A stretch of DNA of 64,000 bases from Faecalibacterium langellae. GTDB lineage: Bacteria; Bacillota; Clostridia; Oscillospirales; Ruminococcaceae. A program made the position numbers and the translations under genes. Shown here piece by piece: positions 34,266-43,593 of this stretch. Below the pieces are notes generated by a model. The model did not search any database. It was not told where the DNA came from and saw nothing but the letters and a program-made list of their open reading frames with translations. The stretch is taken from assembly GCF_002549775.1 (NCBI RefSeq), contig NZ_NMTR01000016.1:62001-126000 (forward strand), given 5' to 3'. Each line of letters begins with the position of its first letter. The first letter of the stretch is position 1.

Positions 34266-36653
34266 TCAGCTCTCCCGGCAGCGCACGGTGAGGGAGGCCT
34301 CGGTGTCCAGCGCGCCCTCCATGCGGCAGTGCAGCACGGCACGGCCCGCTTCGCCGGTGGTGGCAAGGTAGGTGCCCGCCATGCCGCCGCGCAGCGGCAC
34401 CACGCTGGGGCCGAGAATTTTCACGGGGCCCTCCACGCTCAGCTGCACGGCCTCGCCGCAGTAAGGCAGCAGACTGCCGTTCTGGTCGATGGCCCGCAGG
34501 CTGACGGCGGCGCAGTCCCAGGTGGGGCCGTCGGTCAGGATGGGGTTGTGCACGGTGCATTCCAGCCGGATGCTCTGCACCGGCTCCCGCACCACAGTGC
34601 GCACCGCGCGGCCGCGCCACACGGCTTCGAACCGGTAGACCGGGGCCGGGCCGCCCAGCACGCCGATATATTTGTAGTACATGCGCACCACGTCGTTCCA
34701 GCCCAGCCGCAGCGAGAGCATCCGCGCCTTGGACAGGGGCGAAAGCTCCATGGCGTCCCGGCGCATCTCGTTCAGGATGGCAGCGGCCATCTGGGCCGAG
34801 GCGGGGTCCATGCCCTCGTATTTTTCCAGCAGCGAGCCCACGAAATCGCTGATCTCGATGGGCGGGTGGGGCAGCGCGGCGAACCGTCCGCGGCGGTCGG
34901 GCGCAAACTCGGCAATGAAATCGTTGTCGCGGTAGAGCCGCACGCTCTCGGCGTTGGTGAACACCCAGCAGGCTGTGGGCACGCCGCCGGGCAGGTCGCC
35001 CAGCGCCATGGCGGAGGATACCTCCAGCACGATGTCCGAAGGTGAGCGGGCGGTCTTCTGGCTGGCGTAGACGGCGGCGGAAAGCTTCGGGTTGCGGAAC
35101 ATGTCCAGCACACCGTGGTAGCAGACCCGGTCGCCGCTGCCGAACTCCCGGTGGGTGTTGTAATCGGCCATGCACCAGCCAAAGCTGCCCGCCACGCCCT
35201 GCTGGGCAATGGAATCGTTCAGCACGGCGGCAAAGCGCAGGGCCTGCACCAGCCGGTGGGCCTCGTCGTCAAAGGGCTTGGTGGGGAACTGCTGCCCGCC
35301 GAACTCGCTGATGAGGTAGCCTTTGCGGGTGTCGGGCGTGACGGCTGAGCGGGCTTCGCAGGCGGCACCGCGGCCGCGGTAGGAGTAATCGTTGTAAGCA
35401 TAGACGTCCTCCAGCAGCTGGCTCTTGCGGAAGTTCCGCGCGCCCGCCGTGGGGCGGGTGGGGTCCAGCCGACGGATGGCTTCGTTGGTGCGCTTATAAA
35501 AGGCTTCGTCGTCGGCACTGCCGCTGACCCGCGCGCCCCACAAAAAGACGCTGGGATGGTTGCGGCACTGGCAGACCATCTCGCGGCAGTTCTGCAGCGC
35601 CTGTGCCTTCCACACCTCGTCACCGATGTGCTGCCAGCCGGGCATTTCGGTGAACACCAGAAGGCCCAGCTCGTCGCAGGCATCCAGGAAGGCCGGGCTC
35701 TGGGGACAGTGGGCGGTGCGCACGGCATTGCAGCCCAGCTCTTTCTTTAAAATCTGGGCGTCCAGCTGCTGGATGCTGTCCGGCATGGCATAGCCCATGT
35801 AGGCAAAGCTCTGGTGACGGTTCAGGCCCCGCAGCTCCACCCGCTGGCCGTTCAGGTACAGCCCGCCCGCCACGAACTGCACGGTGCGGAAGCCGAACCG
35901 CACCGTTTTTTCGTCCAGCACACGGTCCGGCAGGCCGCCGGTGCCCGGGCGGATGAGCTGCACCGTGAGGGTATACAGGGTGGGGTGCTCGATGCTCCAC
36001 GGGTGCACGCCGTTCAGCGTGCCGGTGATGGGCAGGGCCAACTCGCCGCTGTAGGCGGCCCGGCTGCCGGAAGGGCTGCAAATTTCGGCCTGCAGGGTGC
36101 AGCCCACTGTCTCGCCTACGGTGGAGGTGTAGATGCGAAAATCGCCCTCGGCTTTGGCCTCGATGAACACGTCCCGCAGGTAGGCGGGCTCCTTGATGTC
36201 CAGGCTGACGGCGCGGTAGATGCCGCCGAAGGTCAGGTAGTCGATCTGCCCGCCGAAGGGCGGGATGTTCAGGTCCTCGCGGCTGTCGCAGCGCACGGCC
36301 ACCACATTCTTCTGGCCGAAGCGCAGGGCGCTGGTCAGGTCCACGGTGAAGGCGGTGTAGCCGCAGCCATGGTGGAACAGCCGGCGCCCGTTGCAGAAGA
36401 CGGTGGCGTCGTGGGCGACAGCCCCGAAGGTGAGCAGCACGGTGCGGCCCTCCCACTCCCGGGGCGCAAAGAATTCGCGCCGGTAGCCGCACAGCCGCTG
36501 GTATTCATTTTCGTTGCAGTAGTTGTAGGGCAGCACCTTCACGGTGTGGGGGATGCGCACCGGCTCCAGCTCCAGCACACACTCTGGGCGCACGAGCGCC
36601 GGGTCGAACTGGGGCGAGAACAGCCAGCCTTCGTTCCAATCGTAGTGTTCCAT
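34266..36653 (-). CDS. Glycoside hydrolase family 2 protein lacking the acid/base Glu
   Basis: A 795-residue GH2-family protein with sugar-binding, Ig-like, and TIM-barrel domains, then a C-terminal extension of about 300 residues. The N-terminal DWNEGWLF and HDATVFCNGRRLFHHGCGY, and GLNRHQSFAYMG with AVRTAHCPQSPAFLDACDELG, are typical. Nucleophile Glu450 is present (LISEFGG). At the acid/base position, where relatives read NHPSV-LWG-R-NES, this protein reads LWGARVSGS (Ser377-Gly378): Asn and catalytic Glu are both gone. It may be inactive or use another residue. No signal peptide. GGGAG before ATG 36653. Confidence 0.88.
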   Translation of the reverse strand: MEHYDWNEGWLFSPQFDPALVRPECVLELEPVRIPHTVKVLPYNYCNENEYQRLCGYRREFFAPREWEGRTVLLTFGAVAHDATVFCNGRRLFHHGCGYTAFTVDLTSALRFGQKNVVAVRCDSREDLNIPPFGGQIDYLTFGGIYRAVSLDIKEPAYLRDVFIEAKAEGDFRIYTSTVGETVGCTLQAEICSPSGSRAAYSGELALPITGTLNGVHPWSIEHPTLYTLTVQLIRPGTGGLPDRVLDEKTVRFGFRTVQFVAGGLYLNGQRVELRGLNRHQSFAYMGYAMPDSIQQLDAQILKKELGCNAVRTAHCPQSPAFLDACDELGLLVFTEMPGWQHIGDEVWKAQALQNCREMVCQCRNHPSVFLWGARVSGSADDEAFYKRTNEAIRRLDPTRPTAGARNFRKSQLLEDVYAYNDYSYRGRGAACEARSAVTPDTRKGYLISEFGGQQFPTKPFDDEAHRLVQALRFAAVLNDSIAQQGVAGSFGWCMADYNTHREFGSGDRVCYHGVLDMFRNPKLSAAVYASQKTARSPSDIVLEVSSAMALGDLPGGVPTACWVFTNAESVRLYRDNDFIAEFAPDRRGRFAALPHPPIEISDFVGSLLEKYEGMDPASAQMAAAILNEMRRDAMELSPLSKARMLSLRLGWNDVVRMYYKYIGVLGGPAPVYRFEAVWRGRAVRTVVREPVQSIRLECTVHNPILTDGPTWDCAAVSLRAIDQNGSLLPYCGEAVQLSVEGPVKILGPSVVPLRGGMAGTYLATTGEAGRAVLHCRMEGALDTEASLTVRCRES

Positions 36654-36686
36654 GGCAGATCTCCCATTGAAAAAATCACTTTACAT

Positions 36687-36714
36687 CTTATAGTAACACA
36701 AAGATATGAACGAA
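36687..36714 (-). promoter_or_regulatory. GH2 gene promoter
   Basis: TTCGTT, 16-base spacer, TATAAG on the minus strand. Confidence 0.5.
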
Positions 36715-36843
36715 AAAAGAAGCCGGGAGCCGTTTTGCAAAGGTTTTTAGCTGCTTTCAGCACAAAAAAGCGGAGAGTGCAAATAAAAACTGCATTCGGG
36801 ATGAAGTGCGGTTGTTTTCTGCTGCGGCCTCTTGCGTGAAAAA

Positions 36844-36931
36844 GTAGCTCCGAAACGACCACAGTCGTTTCGGAGCTACAAATCATAAAAATATTTACCG
36901 CTGCAAATCGCTAGAGCAAAGCGGCGGCGTT
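36844..36931 (-). promoter_or_regulatory. 3' UTR pseudoknot-like motif and terminator of the flavoprotein gene
   Basis: Minus strand after the stop codon: CGCCG-CCGCT-TTGCTCT-AGCGAT-TTGC-AGCGG, with the CCGCT/AGCGG arm kept and the first arm weak (CGC/GCG with an A-A mismatch and flanking A-T pairs). Then an AT-rich run and a 16-bp terminator stem with TGTG loop (36844-36879) and T5. Confidence 0.55.
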
Positions 36932-37552
36932 TTACCGGATGAAGTTGGTCATCGGGCGCGGCGGGTTCTGCGGGTGGTCAAAGCCTGCGGCCTTGCCCGC
37001 CTCGATGCAGTGCAGCATCCAGGCCATGTTGCGGCCCAGCTCCTGCATCACGGCGCAGCCTTCGGCGTCCTCGAGCACCTGCTCGGCATTGGAGCCGTGC
37101 ACCATGGCCCAGTAAGAGCCGTTGACCAGCGGCATGTGGAAGAACTGGGGGTACTTCACCAGCTGATCCAGCGTGGTGGTGGTGCCGGCGCGGCGGGCCG
37201 AGCAGCAGATGGCGGCGGGCTTGTAGGCCAGATATTTTCCGCCTGCGTAAGAGAGACGGTCCATGAAGCTGGTCATGTTGCCGGAAGCGGATGCGTAGTG
37301 CACCGGGCTGCCGAAGACGAAACCGTCGGCGGTCTTGGCCTTTTCGATGGCCTCGTTGACTACGCCGCCGAACACACAGCCATTGCCGCTGCGGCAGCCG
37401 CCGCAGCCGATGCAGCCGCCCACGGGTTTGCCGCCGACGTGCAGAATTTCGGTCTCCACACCGGCGTCGTTCAGTTCCTTTGCGATGAGGGACAGGGCGG
37501 TGTAGGTGCAGCCCTTTTCGTGGGGGCTGCCGTTGATGAGCAGAACTTTCAT
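36932..37552 (-). CDS. Flavodoxin-fold NAD(P)H-dependent oxidoreductase with Cys cluster
   Basis: A 206-residue flavodoxin-like protein. The FMN-phosphate loop is INGSPHEKGCTYTAL; GSPVHYASASGNMTSFMDR is the second flavin contact. The segment CIGCGGCRSGNGC is a compact Cys cluster such as that of iron-sulfur flavoproteins. It should be a cytosolic electron-transfer enzyme. Neighbouring rsmD is divergent, and both have near-consensus promoters. No partner gene downstream; the unit ends with the pseudoknot-like motif and terminator. Confidence 0.88.
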   Translation of the reverse strand: MKVLLINGSPHEKGCTYTALSLIAKELNDAGVETEILHVGGKPVGGCIGCGGCRSGNGCVFGGVVNEAIEKAKTADGFVFGSPVHYASASGNMTSFMDRLSYAGGKYLAYKPAAICCSARRAGTTTTLDQLVKYPQFFHMPLVNGSYWAMVHGSNAEQVLEDAEGCAVMQELGRNMAWMLHCIEAGKAAGFDHPQNPPRPMTNFIR

Positions 37553-37609
37553 GAAAAACCTCTCCTTTTATGCCAGAATGCGCCGCAAAAGCCCGGCGCA
37601 GCTGGCTTT

Positions 37610-37677
37610 ATTGTAGCACAAAGGCTGCGGCGGCGCAACGCGCGGCCCTTGACAAGAATATGCCGTTGGGCGATAAT
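37610..37677. promoter_or_regulatory. Divergent promoters for flavoprotein and rsmD
   Basis: Minus: TTGCGC (37633-37638), 17-base spacer, TACAAT (37610-37615). Plus: TTGACA (37649-37654), 17-base spacer, GATAAT (37672-37677). Confidence 0.72.
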
Positions 37678-37737
37678 AAAAGATACAGAAAATGAGAAAG
37701 CAGCCGGGCACTCCGGCTGCCGGAGGAGGAACAACGT

Positions 37738-38325
37738 ATGCGCGTGATCGCAGGAGACGCCCGGGGCCGCAGCCTGGAGGCCCTGCCGGGGACCGATGTG
37801 ACCCGGCCCACCCTTTCGCAGGTGAAGGAGGCCATGTTCAGCATCGTCCAGTTCGACCTGCCCGGTGCACGGGTGCTGGACCTGTATGCGGGCAGCGGCC
37901 AGCTGGGTATCGAAGCACTGAGCCGCGGCGCGGCGCGCTGCGTGTTCCTGGACGAGAACCGCGACGCGGTGAACATCGTGATGCGCAACTGCAAAGCCTG
38001 CGGCGTGTTCGACCGCAGCCGCGTCAATATCGGCGAGGCAGCACGGTACCTCAGTGCCTGCCGGGAGCAGTTCGACATCGTTCTGCTGGACCCGCCGTTC
38101 CGCAATGGTACGCTGGAAAAGATCCTGCCTGCGGTGGACAAGTGCACCGCGCCCGGCGGCACCGTGCTGTGCGAGAGCGAGACCGGCATCGTGCTGCCGG
38201 CGCAGGCAGGCAGCCTGACGCTGCGCAAGCAGTACAAATACGGCAGGGTGCTGCTTTGGAAATACACGAAGCCCATGCAGAACGCAGACCCGATCGACCA
38301 TGAGCAGGAGGGAGAAGCACTATGA
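37738..38325 (+). CDS. rsmD: 16S rRNA (guanine(966)-N(2))-methyltransferase
   Basis: A 195-residue SAM-dependent methyltransferase that modifies G966 of 16S rRNA. N-terminal MRVIAGDARGRSLEALPG and DVTRPTLSQVKEAMFSI; SAM site LDLYAGSGQLGIEALSRGA; catalytic DPPF. GGAGGA precedes ATG 37738. It overlaps the next gene by 4 bases (ATGA). The usual partner coaD does not follow; instead a coiled-coil protein does. Confidence 0.95.
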   Translation: MRVIAGDARGRSLEALPGTDVTRPTLSQVKEAMFSIVQFDLPGARVLDLYAGSGQLGIEALSRGAARCVFLDENRDAVNIVMRNCKACGVFDRSRVNIGEAARYLSACREQFDIVLLDPPFRNGTLEKILPAVDKCTAPGGTVLCESETGIVLPAQAGSLTLRKQYKYGRVLLWKYTKPMQNADPIDHEQEGEAL

Positions 38326-38783
38326 ACGTGAACGAACTTTTGGATACCATTGAGGATGCACTGGAGGAGGGCGCCAACGTCCCCCTTTCCGGCGGCAAGA
38401 AGATCGTGGATGTGGAGCAGATCCGCGACCTGCTGGACGAGATCCGCGCAAACCTGCCCGGCGAGCTGCGGCAGGCCCAGCAGATCGTGAACGACCGCTC
38501 CCAGATCGTGGAGACGGCCAACGCCCAGGCCCAGGTCATCGTGAAAAAGGCCGAGGAGCGTGCCCGCATTCTGGTGAGCGAGGCCGAGATCGTCAAGGCG
38601 GCCCAGCAGCGCGCCGGGGAGATCACCTCTGCAGCGCAGACGGAAGCGCGCACCCTGCGCCAGACCGTGACCGACTACTGCGACAACATGCTCAAGAACA
38701 CCGAGGAGACCATGGTGGAAAATGCGGCGCAGGTGAAGAATGTGCGGGCAAATCTGCGCCAGAACGCAAAGAAAAACGGCTGA
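38322..38783 (+). CDS. Coiled-coil protein (often annotated as ATPase-like)
   Basis: A 153-residue, highly charged protein, almost wholly helical and Ala/Glu/Gln-rich (VETANAQAQVIVKKAEERAR), predicted coiled coil from about residue 45 to 140. A short N-terminal hairpin precedes it (LLDTIEDALEEG). Similar proteins after rsmD in Clostridia are often labelled ATP-synthase subunit-like, but I see no enzymatic motif. Start overlaps rsmD's stop by ATGA, so the pair is translationally coupled. Confidence 0.8.
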   Translation: MNVNELLDTIEDALEEGANVPLSGGKKIVDVEQIRDLLDEIRANLPGELRQAQQIVNDRSQIVETANAQAQVIVKKAEERARILVSEAEIVKAAQQRAGEITSAAQTEARTLRQTVTDYCDNMLKNTEETMVENAAQVKNVRANLRQNAKKNG

Positions 38784-38829
38784 GCAGCCCGGCTTTTTAC
38801 ACACAAATTACACACACGACAGAAACGGA

Positions 38830-38874
38830 AGCTCCGGTGGGCAAAAATGACGGCCCGGCGGGGCTTTTTTTGTG
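38830..38874 (+). terminator. Terminator before the cell-wall cluster
   Basis: AGCTCCGGTGGGC pairs imperfectly with GCCCGGCGGGGCT, then T7. Confidence 0.78.
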
Positions 38875-38906
38875 AATTTTTGACCGAAAAAGCAAAGCGA
38901 AAACCC

Positions 38907-38973
38907 TTGCAATCACAGGCTTGATTTGCTACAATAAATGTGTATCAGTGGGGCAAAGTGGGTAAAAGTAGGG
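38907..38973 (+). promoter_or_regulatory. Cell-wall cluster promoter with MraZ boxes
   Basis: TTGCAA (38907-38912), 17-base spacer, TACAAT (38930-38935). Just downstream are three direct repeats TGGGG, TGGGT, TAGGG at 38949, 38959 and 38969, each 10 bases apart, matching the spacing of MraZ binding boxes and implying autoregulation of the cluster. Confidence 0.85.
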
Positions 38974-39012
38974 CCAAGGCCCTGCATACCCTCCGGAAAG
39001 GGGGAATCAGAC

Positions 39013-39432
39013 GTGTTTTTTGGCCGGTACGATTACACCATTGACGCCAAAGGACGGCTGAATTTCCCCGCCAAATTCCGGGAAGCCATGGGCGAAAGCT
39101 TCGTGGTGCTGGAATGGGTGGACAACTGCCTGTTCGCGCTGCCCATGCAGGAAGTGGAAAAGCTGGCGGACAAGCTGGACGCTGACGAGCTGATGGACAG
39201 CTGGGCTGTCTCCGGCGATCTGTTCAGCACCGCGTGCGAAGTGGTGCCGGACAAGCAGGGACGCATCCTGCTGCCGGCAGAGCTGCGGGCCTATGCGGGG
39301 CTGGAAAAGGATGTGACCATCATCGGCAACCGTAACCACGCCGAGATCTGGGCCACCGAAGCCTGGAACGAGCGCCGTGCCGCCGTGACCAACGCCCAGC
39401 GCGCGGAGCGCCTGCGGATGCTGCATCTCTGA
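39013..39432 (+). CDS. mraZ: Transcriptional regulator MraZ
   Basis: A 139-residue protein with two SpoVT/AbrB-like halves; it binds the repeats upstream and controls the division and cell-wall cluster. GTG 39013 follows AAGGGGG. Signature segments are FGRYDYTIDAKGRLNFPAKF and CEVVPDKQGRILLPAELRAYA, the two DNA-binding repeats. First gene of the cluster, with rsmH 40 bases downstream. Confidence 0.96.
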   Translation: MFFGRYDYTIDAKGRLNFPAKFREAMGESFVVLEWVDNCLFALPMQEVEKLADKLDADELMDSWAVSGDLFSTACEVVPDKQGRILLPAELRAYAGLEKDVTIIGNRNHAEIWATEAWNERRAAVTNAQRAERLRMLHL

Positions 39433-39472
39433 TACCCCAAAATCTACAAACACGAGAAAGGAGGCCGTGCCA

Positions 39473-40438
39473 ATGGCCCCTGAACAACAGCAGCCTTTTG
39501 ACCCGGCCTCGTTTGAGCATATCCCGGTTTTGCTGAACGAGTGCCTGGAAGGGCTCAACATCGACCCCGCAGGCACCTACCTCGACGGCACCGCAGGCGG
39601 CGCGGGCCACTCCCGCCAGATCGCCCTGCGGCTGGACGGCGAGAAGGGCGGACGGCTGATCTCGCTGGATCAGGACCCGGACGCTGTGCAGACCGCCCGT
39701 GCCCGCCTGGCCGGACTGCCCGCCACAGTGGTGCAGATCAACTTCCGCTACGCCGGGCAGGCACTGGAGAGTCTGGGTATTGAAAAGATCAACGGCGCGC
39801 TGCTGGACCTGGGTGTTTCCAGCCACCAGCTGGACGACGCGGCCCGGGGCTTTTCTTACCGGGCAGACGCCCCGCTGGACATGCGCATGAGCCAGCAGGG
39901 CGAGACGGCGGCGGACCTTGTGAACAGCGAGAGCCGCGAGGAGCTGGCCCGCATCCTGCGGGACTACGGCGAGGAACCCTTCGCCTGGCAGATCGCAGGC
40001 AAGATCGTGGAGGCGCGGGAAACGGCCCCCATCGAGACCACCCTGCAGCTGGCCGACATCGTGGCCAGCGCCATGCCCCCGGCCGAGCGCCGCAAGAACA
40101 AGAACCCTTCCCGCCGCACCTTCCAGGCGCTGCGCATTGCGGTCAACCACGAACTGGACGCGCTGGAAGAAGGGCTGGACACCATTTTTGAACATCTCGC
40201 GCCGGGCGGCCGCCTGTGCGTGATCACCTTCCATTCGCTGGAGGACCGGCTGGTGAAGAACAAGTTCCGCCGCTGGTCTACAGCCTGCACCTGCCCGCCG
40301 GAGTTCCCGGTGTGCGTGTGCGGCGGCAAGGCGAAGGCGAAGCTTATTACCCGCAAACCGATCGAAGCAAACAGCCAGGAGCTGGAGGAGAACCGGCGCA
40401 GCCGGTCTGCTCACCTGAGAGTTTTGGAAAAATGCTGA
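39473..40438 (+). CDS. rsmH: 16S rRNA (cytosine(1402)-N(4))-methyltransferase
   Basis: A 321-residue SAM methyltransferase (formerly MraW). Start MAPEQQQ with AAAGGAGG upstream; an in-frame GTG at 39467 is too close to that site. Motifs: HIPVLLNECLEGL, YLDGTAGGAGHS, LLDLGVSSHQLDD and RRTFQALRIAVN. Cytosolic. Second in the cluster after mraZ, the usual order in Firmicutes. Confidence 0.96.
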   Translation: MAPEQQQPFDPASFEHIPVLLNECLEGLNIDPAGTYLDGTAGGAGHSRQIALRLDGEKGGRLISLDQDPDAVQTARARLAGLPATVVQINFRYAGQALESLGIEKINGALLDLGVSSHQLDDAARGFSYRADAPLDMRMSQQGETAADLVNSESREELARILRDYGEEPFAWQIAGKIVEARETAPIETTLQLADIVASAMPPAERRKNKNPSRRTFQALRIAVNHELDALEEGLDTIFEHLAPGGRLCVITFHSLEDRLVKNKFRRWSTACTCPPEFPVCVCGGKAKAKLITRKPIEANSQELEENRRSRSAHLRVLEKC

Positions 40439-40481
40439 ATGCTGACGGATCTGTCAGCATTGTGTGAGGAGGAGTGCAATC

Positions 40482-40961
40482 ATGGGTCAGGCAGCATATG
40501 ATATGAACGCGGTACGCCGCAGAAAAGCCCCGCAGACACAGCGGAAGGCCGATCTGCGGGTGGCAAAGGGCGGCAAGCGGCGTCTGTCGCCGCTGCAGGC
40601 AGCCGTGCACAACGCCATGCATCTGGTGGCGGCGGCGCTGCTGGTGGGCTTTGCCATCAGCCTGCTGTGGAGCGAGTCCCGTCTGGTGGAACTGAACGAC
40701 CAGATCCAGGATGCAAAAGCCCAGCTGGTGAGCGAGCAGAGCCAGTATACGTACTACAACAGCACCCTGAACAGCAAGACCAACATTACCAGCGTGGAAG
40801 AAACCGCCAACCGGCTTGGCCTGATGAAGATCGACCAGAGCCAGATCACCTACATCCGTCTGGGCGAGAGCGATACGCTGGAACGTACCCAGTCCGCTGT
40901 GCGGCAGTGGACCGATTTCATCTATAACGGTGCCGTGACCATTCTGGGCACCATCCAGTAA
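40482..40961 (+). CDS. ftsL: FtsL/DivIC-like septum protein
   Basis: A 159-residue bitopic membrane protein. GAGGAGG precedes ATG 40482. A basic cytoplasmic N-terminus of about 45 residues (AVRRRKAPQTQRK) is followed by one membrane helix (MHLVAAALLVGFAISLLW) and a coiled coil (LVELNDQIQDAKAQLVSEQS) with the family-like TNITSVEETANRLGL. It should join FtsQ and the SEDS/PBP pair at the septum. Called from position in the cluster and topology, since FtsL is poorly conserved. Confidence 0.85.
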   Translation: MGQAAYDMNAVRRRKAPQTQRKADLRVAKGGKRRLSPLQAAVHNAMHLVAAALLVGFAISLLWSESRLVELNDQIQDAKAQLVSEQSQYTYYNSTLNSKTNITSVEETANRLGLMKIDQSQITYIRLGESDTLERTQSAVRQWTDFIYNGAVTILGTIQ

Positions 40962-41082
40962 ATCGAAAAAACGGGAAAGCGTGCGGCAGTGCACGCTTTT
41001 TCGGTTTATAGCCGCAAGGCAGCAAAAAACGATCATGGCGGCAGGCTGGGCACGGCGCCCGGCACGCCGCAGGAGAATACCG

Positions 41083-43569
41083 ATGCAAGAATCTTCCCCC
41101 AAAAAACAAAAGGGCCGCGGCTACCGGCTGCGGCAGGCCAGCGCCCGCGACCGGCTGGACACGGGCGTGCGCAGCGTGTGCAGCAAGCTGGGCGTGGCGG
41201 CTGTGGTGGTGGCGGCGGCCATCGTCATCCACAGCCTGTACGTCATCCAGATCAAAAATGGCGCGACCTACCGCCAGTATGCGGCCCAGCAGCAGCTGAT
41301 GGACACCACCATCAAAGCCACCCGCGGTGAAATTTATGATGCTTCCGGCATCACGCTGGCTTCCACCAGCGTGGTGTGGACCATCTGGGCCGACCCCAGC
41401 TACAGCAGCATCCTCTACACCAGCCAGACCGCCGCCGACGGCACCGTGACCAAAACGCTGGACCCGGCCATGTGCGCCGAGGTGAGCCGGGAGCTGACGC
41501 TGCGGCTGCTGTCCGGCGACGGCGAAAGCCTGGACGCGGTGGACACCTCGTCCGACGCGTACCAGCAGCAGTACCAGACCGTGTACGATGCGCTTTCCAA
41601 GACCGACGCCGCCTATGTCACGCTGGCCACCAAGGTGAACAACGCGGTGAAGCTGTCCATTGAACAGTACGTCACCGCCTTCAACAAGGCCCACAAAAAG
41701 GCCACCGACACCTCCCGCAAGGGCCGCATCTCGGTGTCTTCGGAAAAGAGCTTCCAGCGCAACTACCCCTATGGTGCCTTTGCGGCGGCGGTGCTGGGCT
41801 TTACCGACGCCGACGGCGTGGGCACCTACGGACTGGAAAAATCCTACCAGTCCACGCTGGCCGGTGTGGACGGCCGCACCATCACCCAGCGCAACGCGGT
41901 GGGCAACGCCATCGCGGATGCAAACGCCACCACCTTTGCGGCCAAGGACGGCAGCAATCTGGTGCTGTCGCTGGACGTGAACGTGCAGGAGATCGTGGAG
42001 CGCTACCTGAACGAGGCCATCGCCGCCAACACCGTGGAGAACCGCGGCACGGCCATCGTGATGAACGTGAAGACCGGCGCGATCCTGGCCATGGCCTCCA
42101 AGCCGGATTTTGACCCCAACGACCCGCTGGACTACAGCACCAACCTCGATTACCTCAACGAACTGGTACGGGCTGAGCCGGAGCTCTATGGCATTTACAA
42201 AAAGGATGCCGACGGCAACGAGATCAAGGACGAAAACGGCAACCGCATCCTGGACGAGGAAGCCGATTACTCCGGCTATTTCCGCGATATCCAGTGGAAG
42301 AATAAGGCCATCACCGAGCTGTACTACCCCGGCAGTGTGTTCAAGGTGATCACCTCGGCCATGGGCATCGACTCCGGCCTTGCCAACATCAACACCACCT
42401 TCACCTGTGCCGGTGCCTACGGCGTGGCAAAGGAGACCTACCACTGCGCAGGCCACAAGGCCCATGGCACCATCACCCTGGCCGAAGCGCTGCGCCAGAG
42501 CTGCAACATCTATTACATCCAGCTGGGTCAGCGCATCGGCTCCCAGACCTTCTACGATTACTTCGATGCCTTCGGCTTTACCAGCCGCACCGGTGTGGAC
42601 CTGCCCAGCGAGACCAACTTCATGCAGTACTACAAGGCCGACCAGCTGGGCGAAGTGCAGCTGGCCTCCTCGGCTTTCGGTCAGGCCATGGCCATCACCC
42701 CGCTGCAGATGTGCACGGCCGTGGCCGCAGCCGTCAACGGCGGCTATCTGGTCACGCCCCATGTGGTGGATAAGATCACCGACTCCAACGGCAACGTGAT
42801 CGAGGAGGTGGGCGCGAACGTCCGCCGCCAGGTCATCAGCGCCAGCACCAGCGATGCCATCCGCCAGATCATGGAATATGAGGTGGGCAATGGCACCGGC
42901 GGCGGCAAATATGCTTACGTTTCCGGCTACCGCATCGGCGGCAAGTCCGGCACTTCCGAACAGCTGAACATGGACCGCCGCACCGATGGCGACTACAAGA
43001 AAGTGGCGTCCTTCGCCGCCGTTCTGCCTGCCGACGACCCGGAGATCATCGTCTATGTCATGCTGGATGACCCCAACAACGCCAAGACCGACTACTCGTC
43101 CCTGCTGGCAGCCCCCGTTGTGGGCAACATCATCAGCGAGGTAGCACCGTATCTGGGTATCGCCACCGACGGCGAGGACCGCAGCGGCACCACTGTCACC
43201 GTGCCCAATCTGGTGGGCACCGAGTGGAGCAGCGCCCAGGTGCAGCTGAACATCAAGGGCCTCAAGCATCAGCTGGCCGAGAGCGAGTCCAGCCAGACCG
43301 CTGCGGCGGTCACCTATCAGTACCCCCATGCAGGGGCAAAGGTGGCCTATGGCACCACGGTGTACCTGTACACCGATACCTACGAGGGCCAGCACACCGA
43401 GGTGCCGGATGTGACCGGCAAGAGCGCGGACTTTGCCCGCCAGATGCTGTCGGCGGCGGGCCTGAACTGCGTGGTGGAAGGCGACGCCAACGGCACCGTG
43501 CAGGCCCAGAGCGAGGATGCGGGGGCCAGCGTGCAGCGCGGCAGCATTATCACGATTACATGTGGATAA
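41083..43569 (+). CDS. Class B penicillin-binding protein with PASTA domains
   Basis: An 828-residue transpeptidase (FtsI/SpoVD-like) crosslinking peptidoglycan at the division site. AGGAG precedes ATG 41083. One membrane helix near residues 32-58; dimerisation domain; then the transpeptidase: SxxK motif in YPGSVFKVI, SxN in RQSCNIYY, and KSGTSEQ. Two C-terminal PASTA domains (VPNLVGTEWSSAQVQLNI and VPDVTGKSADFARQMLSA) may sense muropeptides. It lies between ftsL and murF in the cluster. Long-form proteins like this serve vegetative division (PBP2B) or sporulation (SpoVD); sequence cannot tell which. Confidence 0.94.
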   Translation: MQESSPKKQKGRGYRLRQASARDRLDTGVRSVCSKLGVAAVVVAAAIVIHSLYVIQIKNGATYRQYAAQQQLMDTTIKATRGEIYDASGITLASTSVVWTIWADPSYSSILYTSQTAADGTVTKTLDPAMCAEVSRELTLRLLSGDGESLDAVDTSSDAYQQQYQTVYDALSKTDAAYVTLATKVNNAVKLSIEQYVTAFNKAHKKATDTSRKGRISVSSEKSFQRNYPYGAFAAAVLGFTDADGVGTYGLEKSYQSTLAGVDGRTITQRNAVGNAIADANATTFAAKDGSNLVLSLDVNVQEIVERYLNEAIAANTVENRGTAIVMNVKTGAILAMASKPDFDPNDPLDYSTNLDYLNELVRAEPELYGIYKKDADGNEIKDENGNRILDEEADYSGYFRDIQWKNKAITELYYPGSVFKVITSAMGIDSGLANINTTFTCAGAYGVAKETYHCAGHKAHGTITLAEALRQSCNIYYIQLGQRIGSQTFYDYFDAFGFTSRTGVDLPSETNFMQYYKADQLGEVQLASSAFGQAMAITPLQMCTAVAAAVNGGYLVTPHVVDKITDSNGNVIEEVGANVRRQVISASTSDAIRQIMEYEVGNGTGGGKYAYVSGYRIGGKSGTSEQLNMDRRTDGDYKKVASFAAVLPADDPEIIVYVMLDDPNNAKTDYSSLLAAPVVGNIISEVAPYLGIATDGEDRSGTTVTVPNLVGTEWSSAQVQLNIKGLKHQLAESESSQTAAAVTYQYPHAGAKVAYGTTVYLYTDTYEGQHTEVPDVTGKSADFARQMLSAAGLNCVVEGDANGTVQAQSEDAGASVQRGSIITITCG

Positions 43570-43593
43570 GAAATAAGAGAGGGGAAAGGACCA

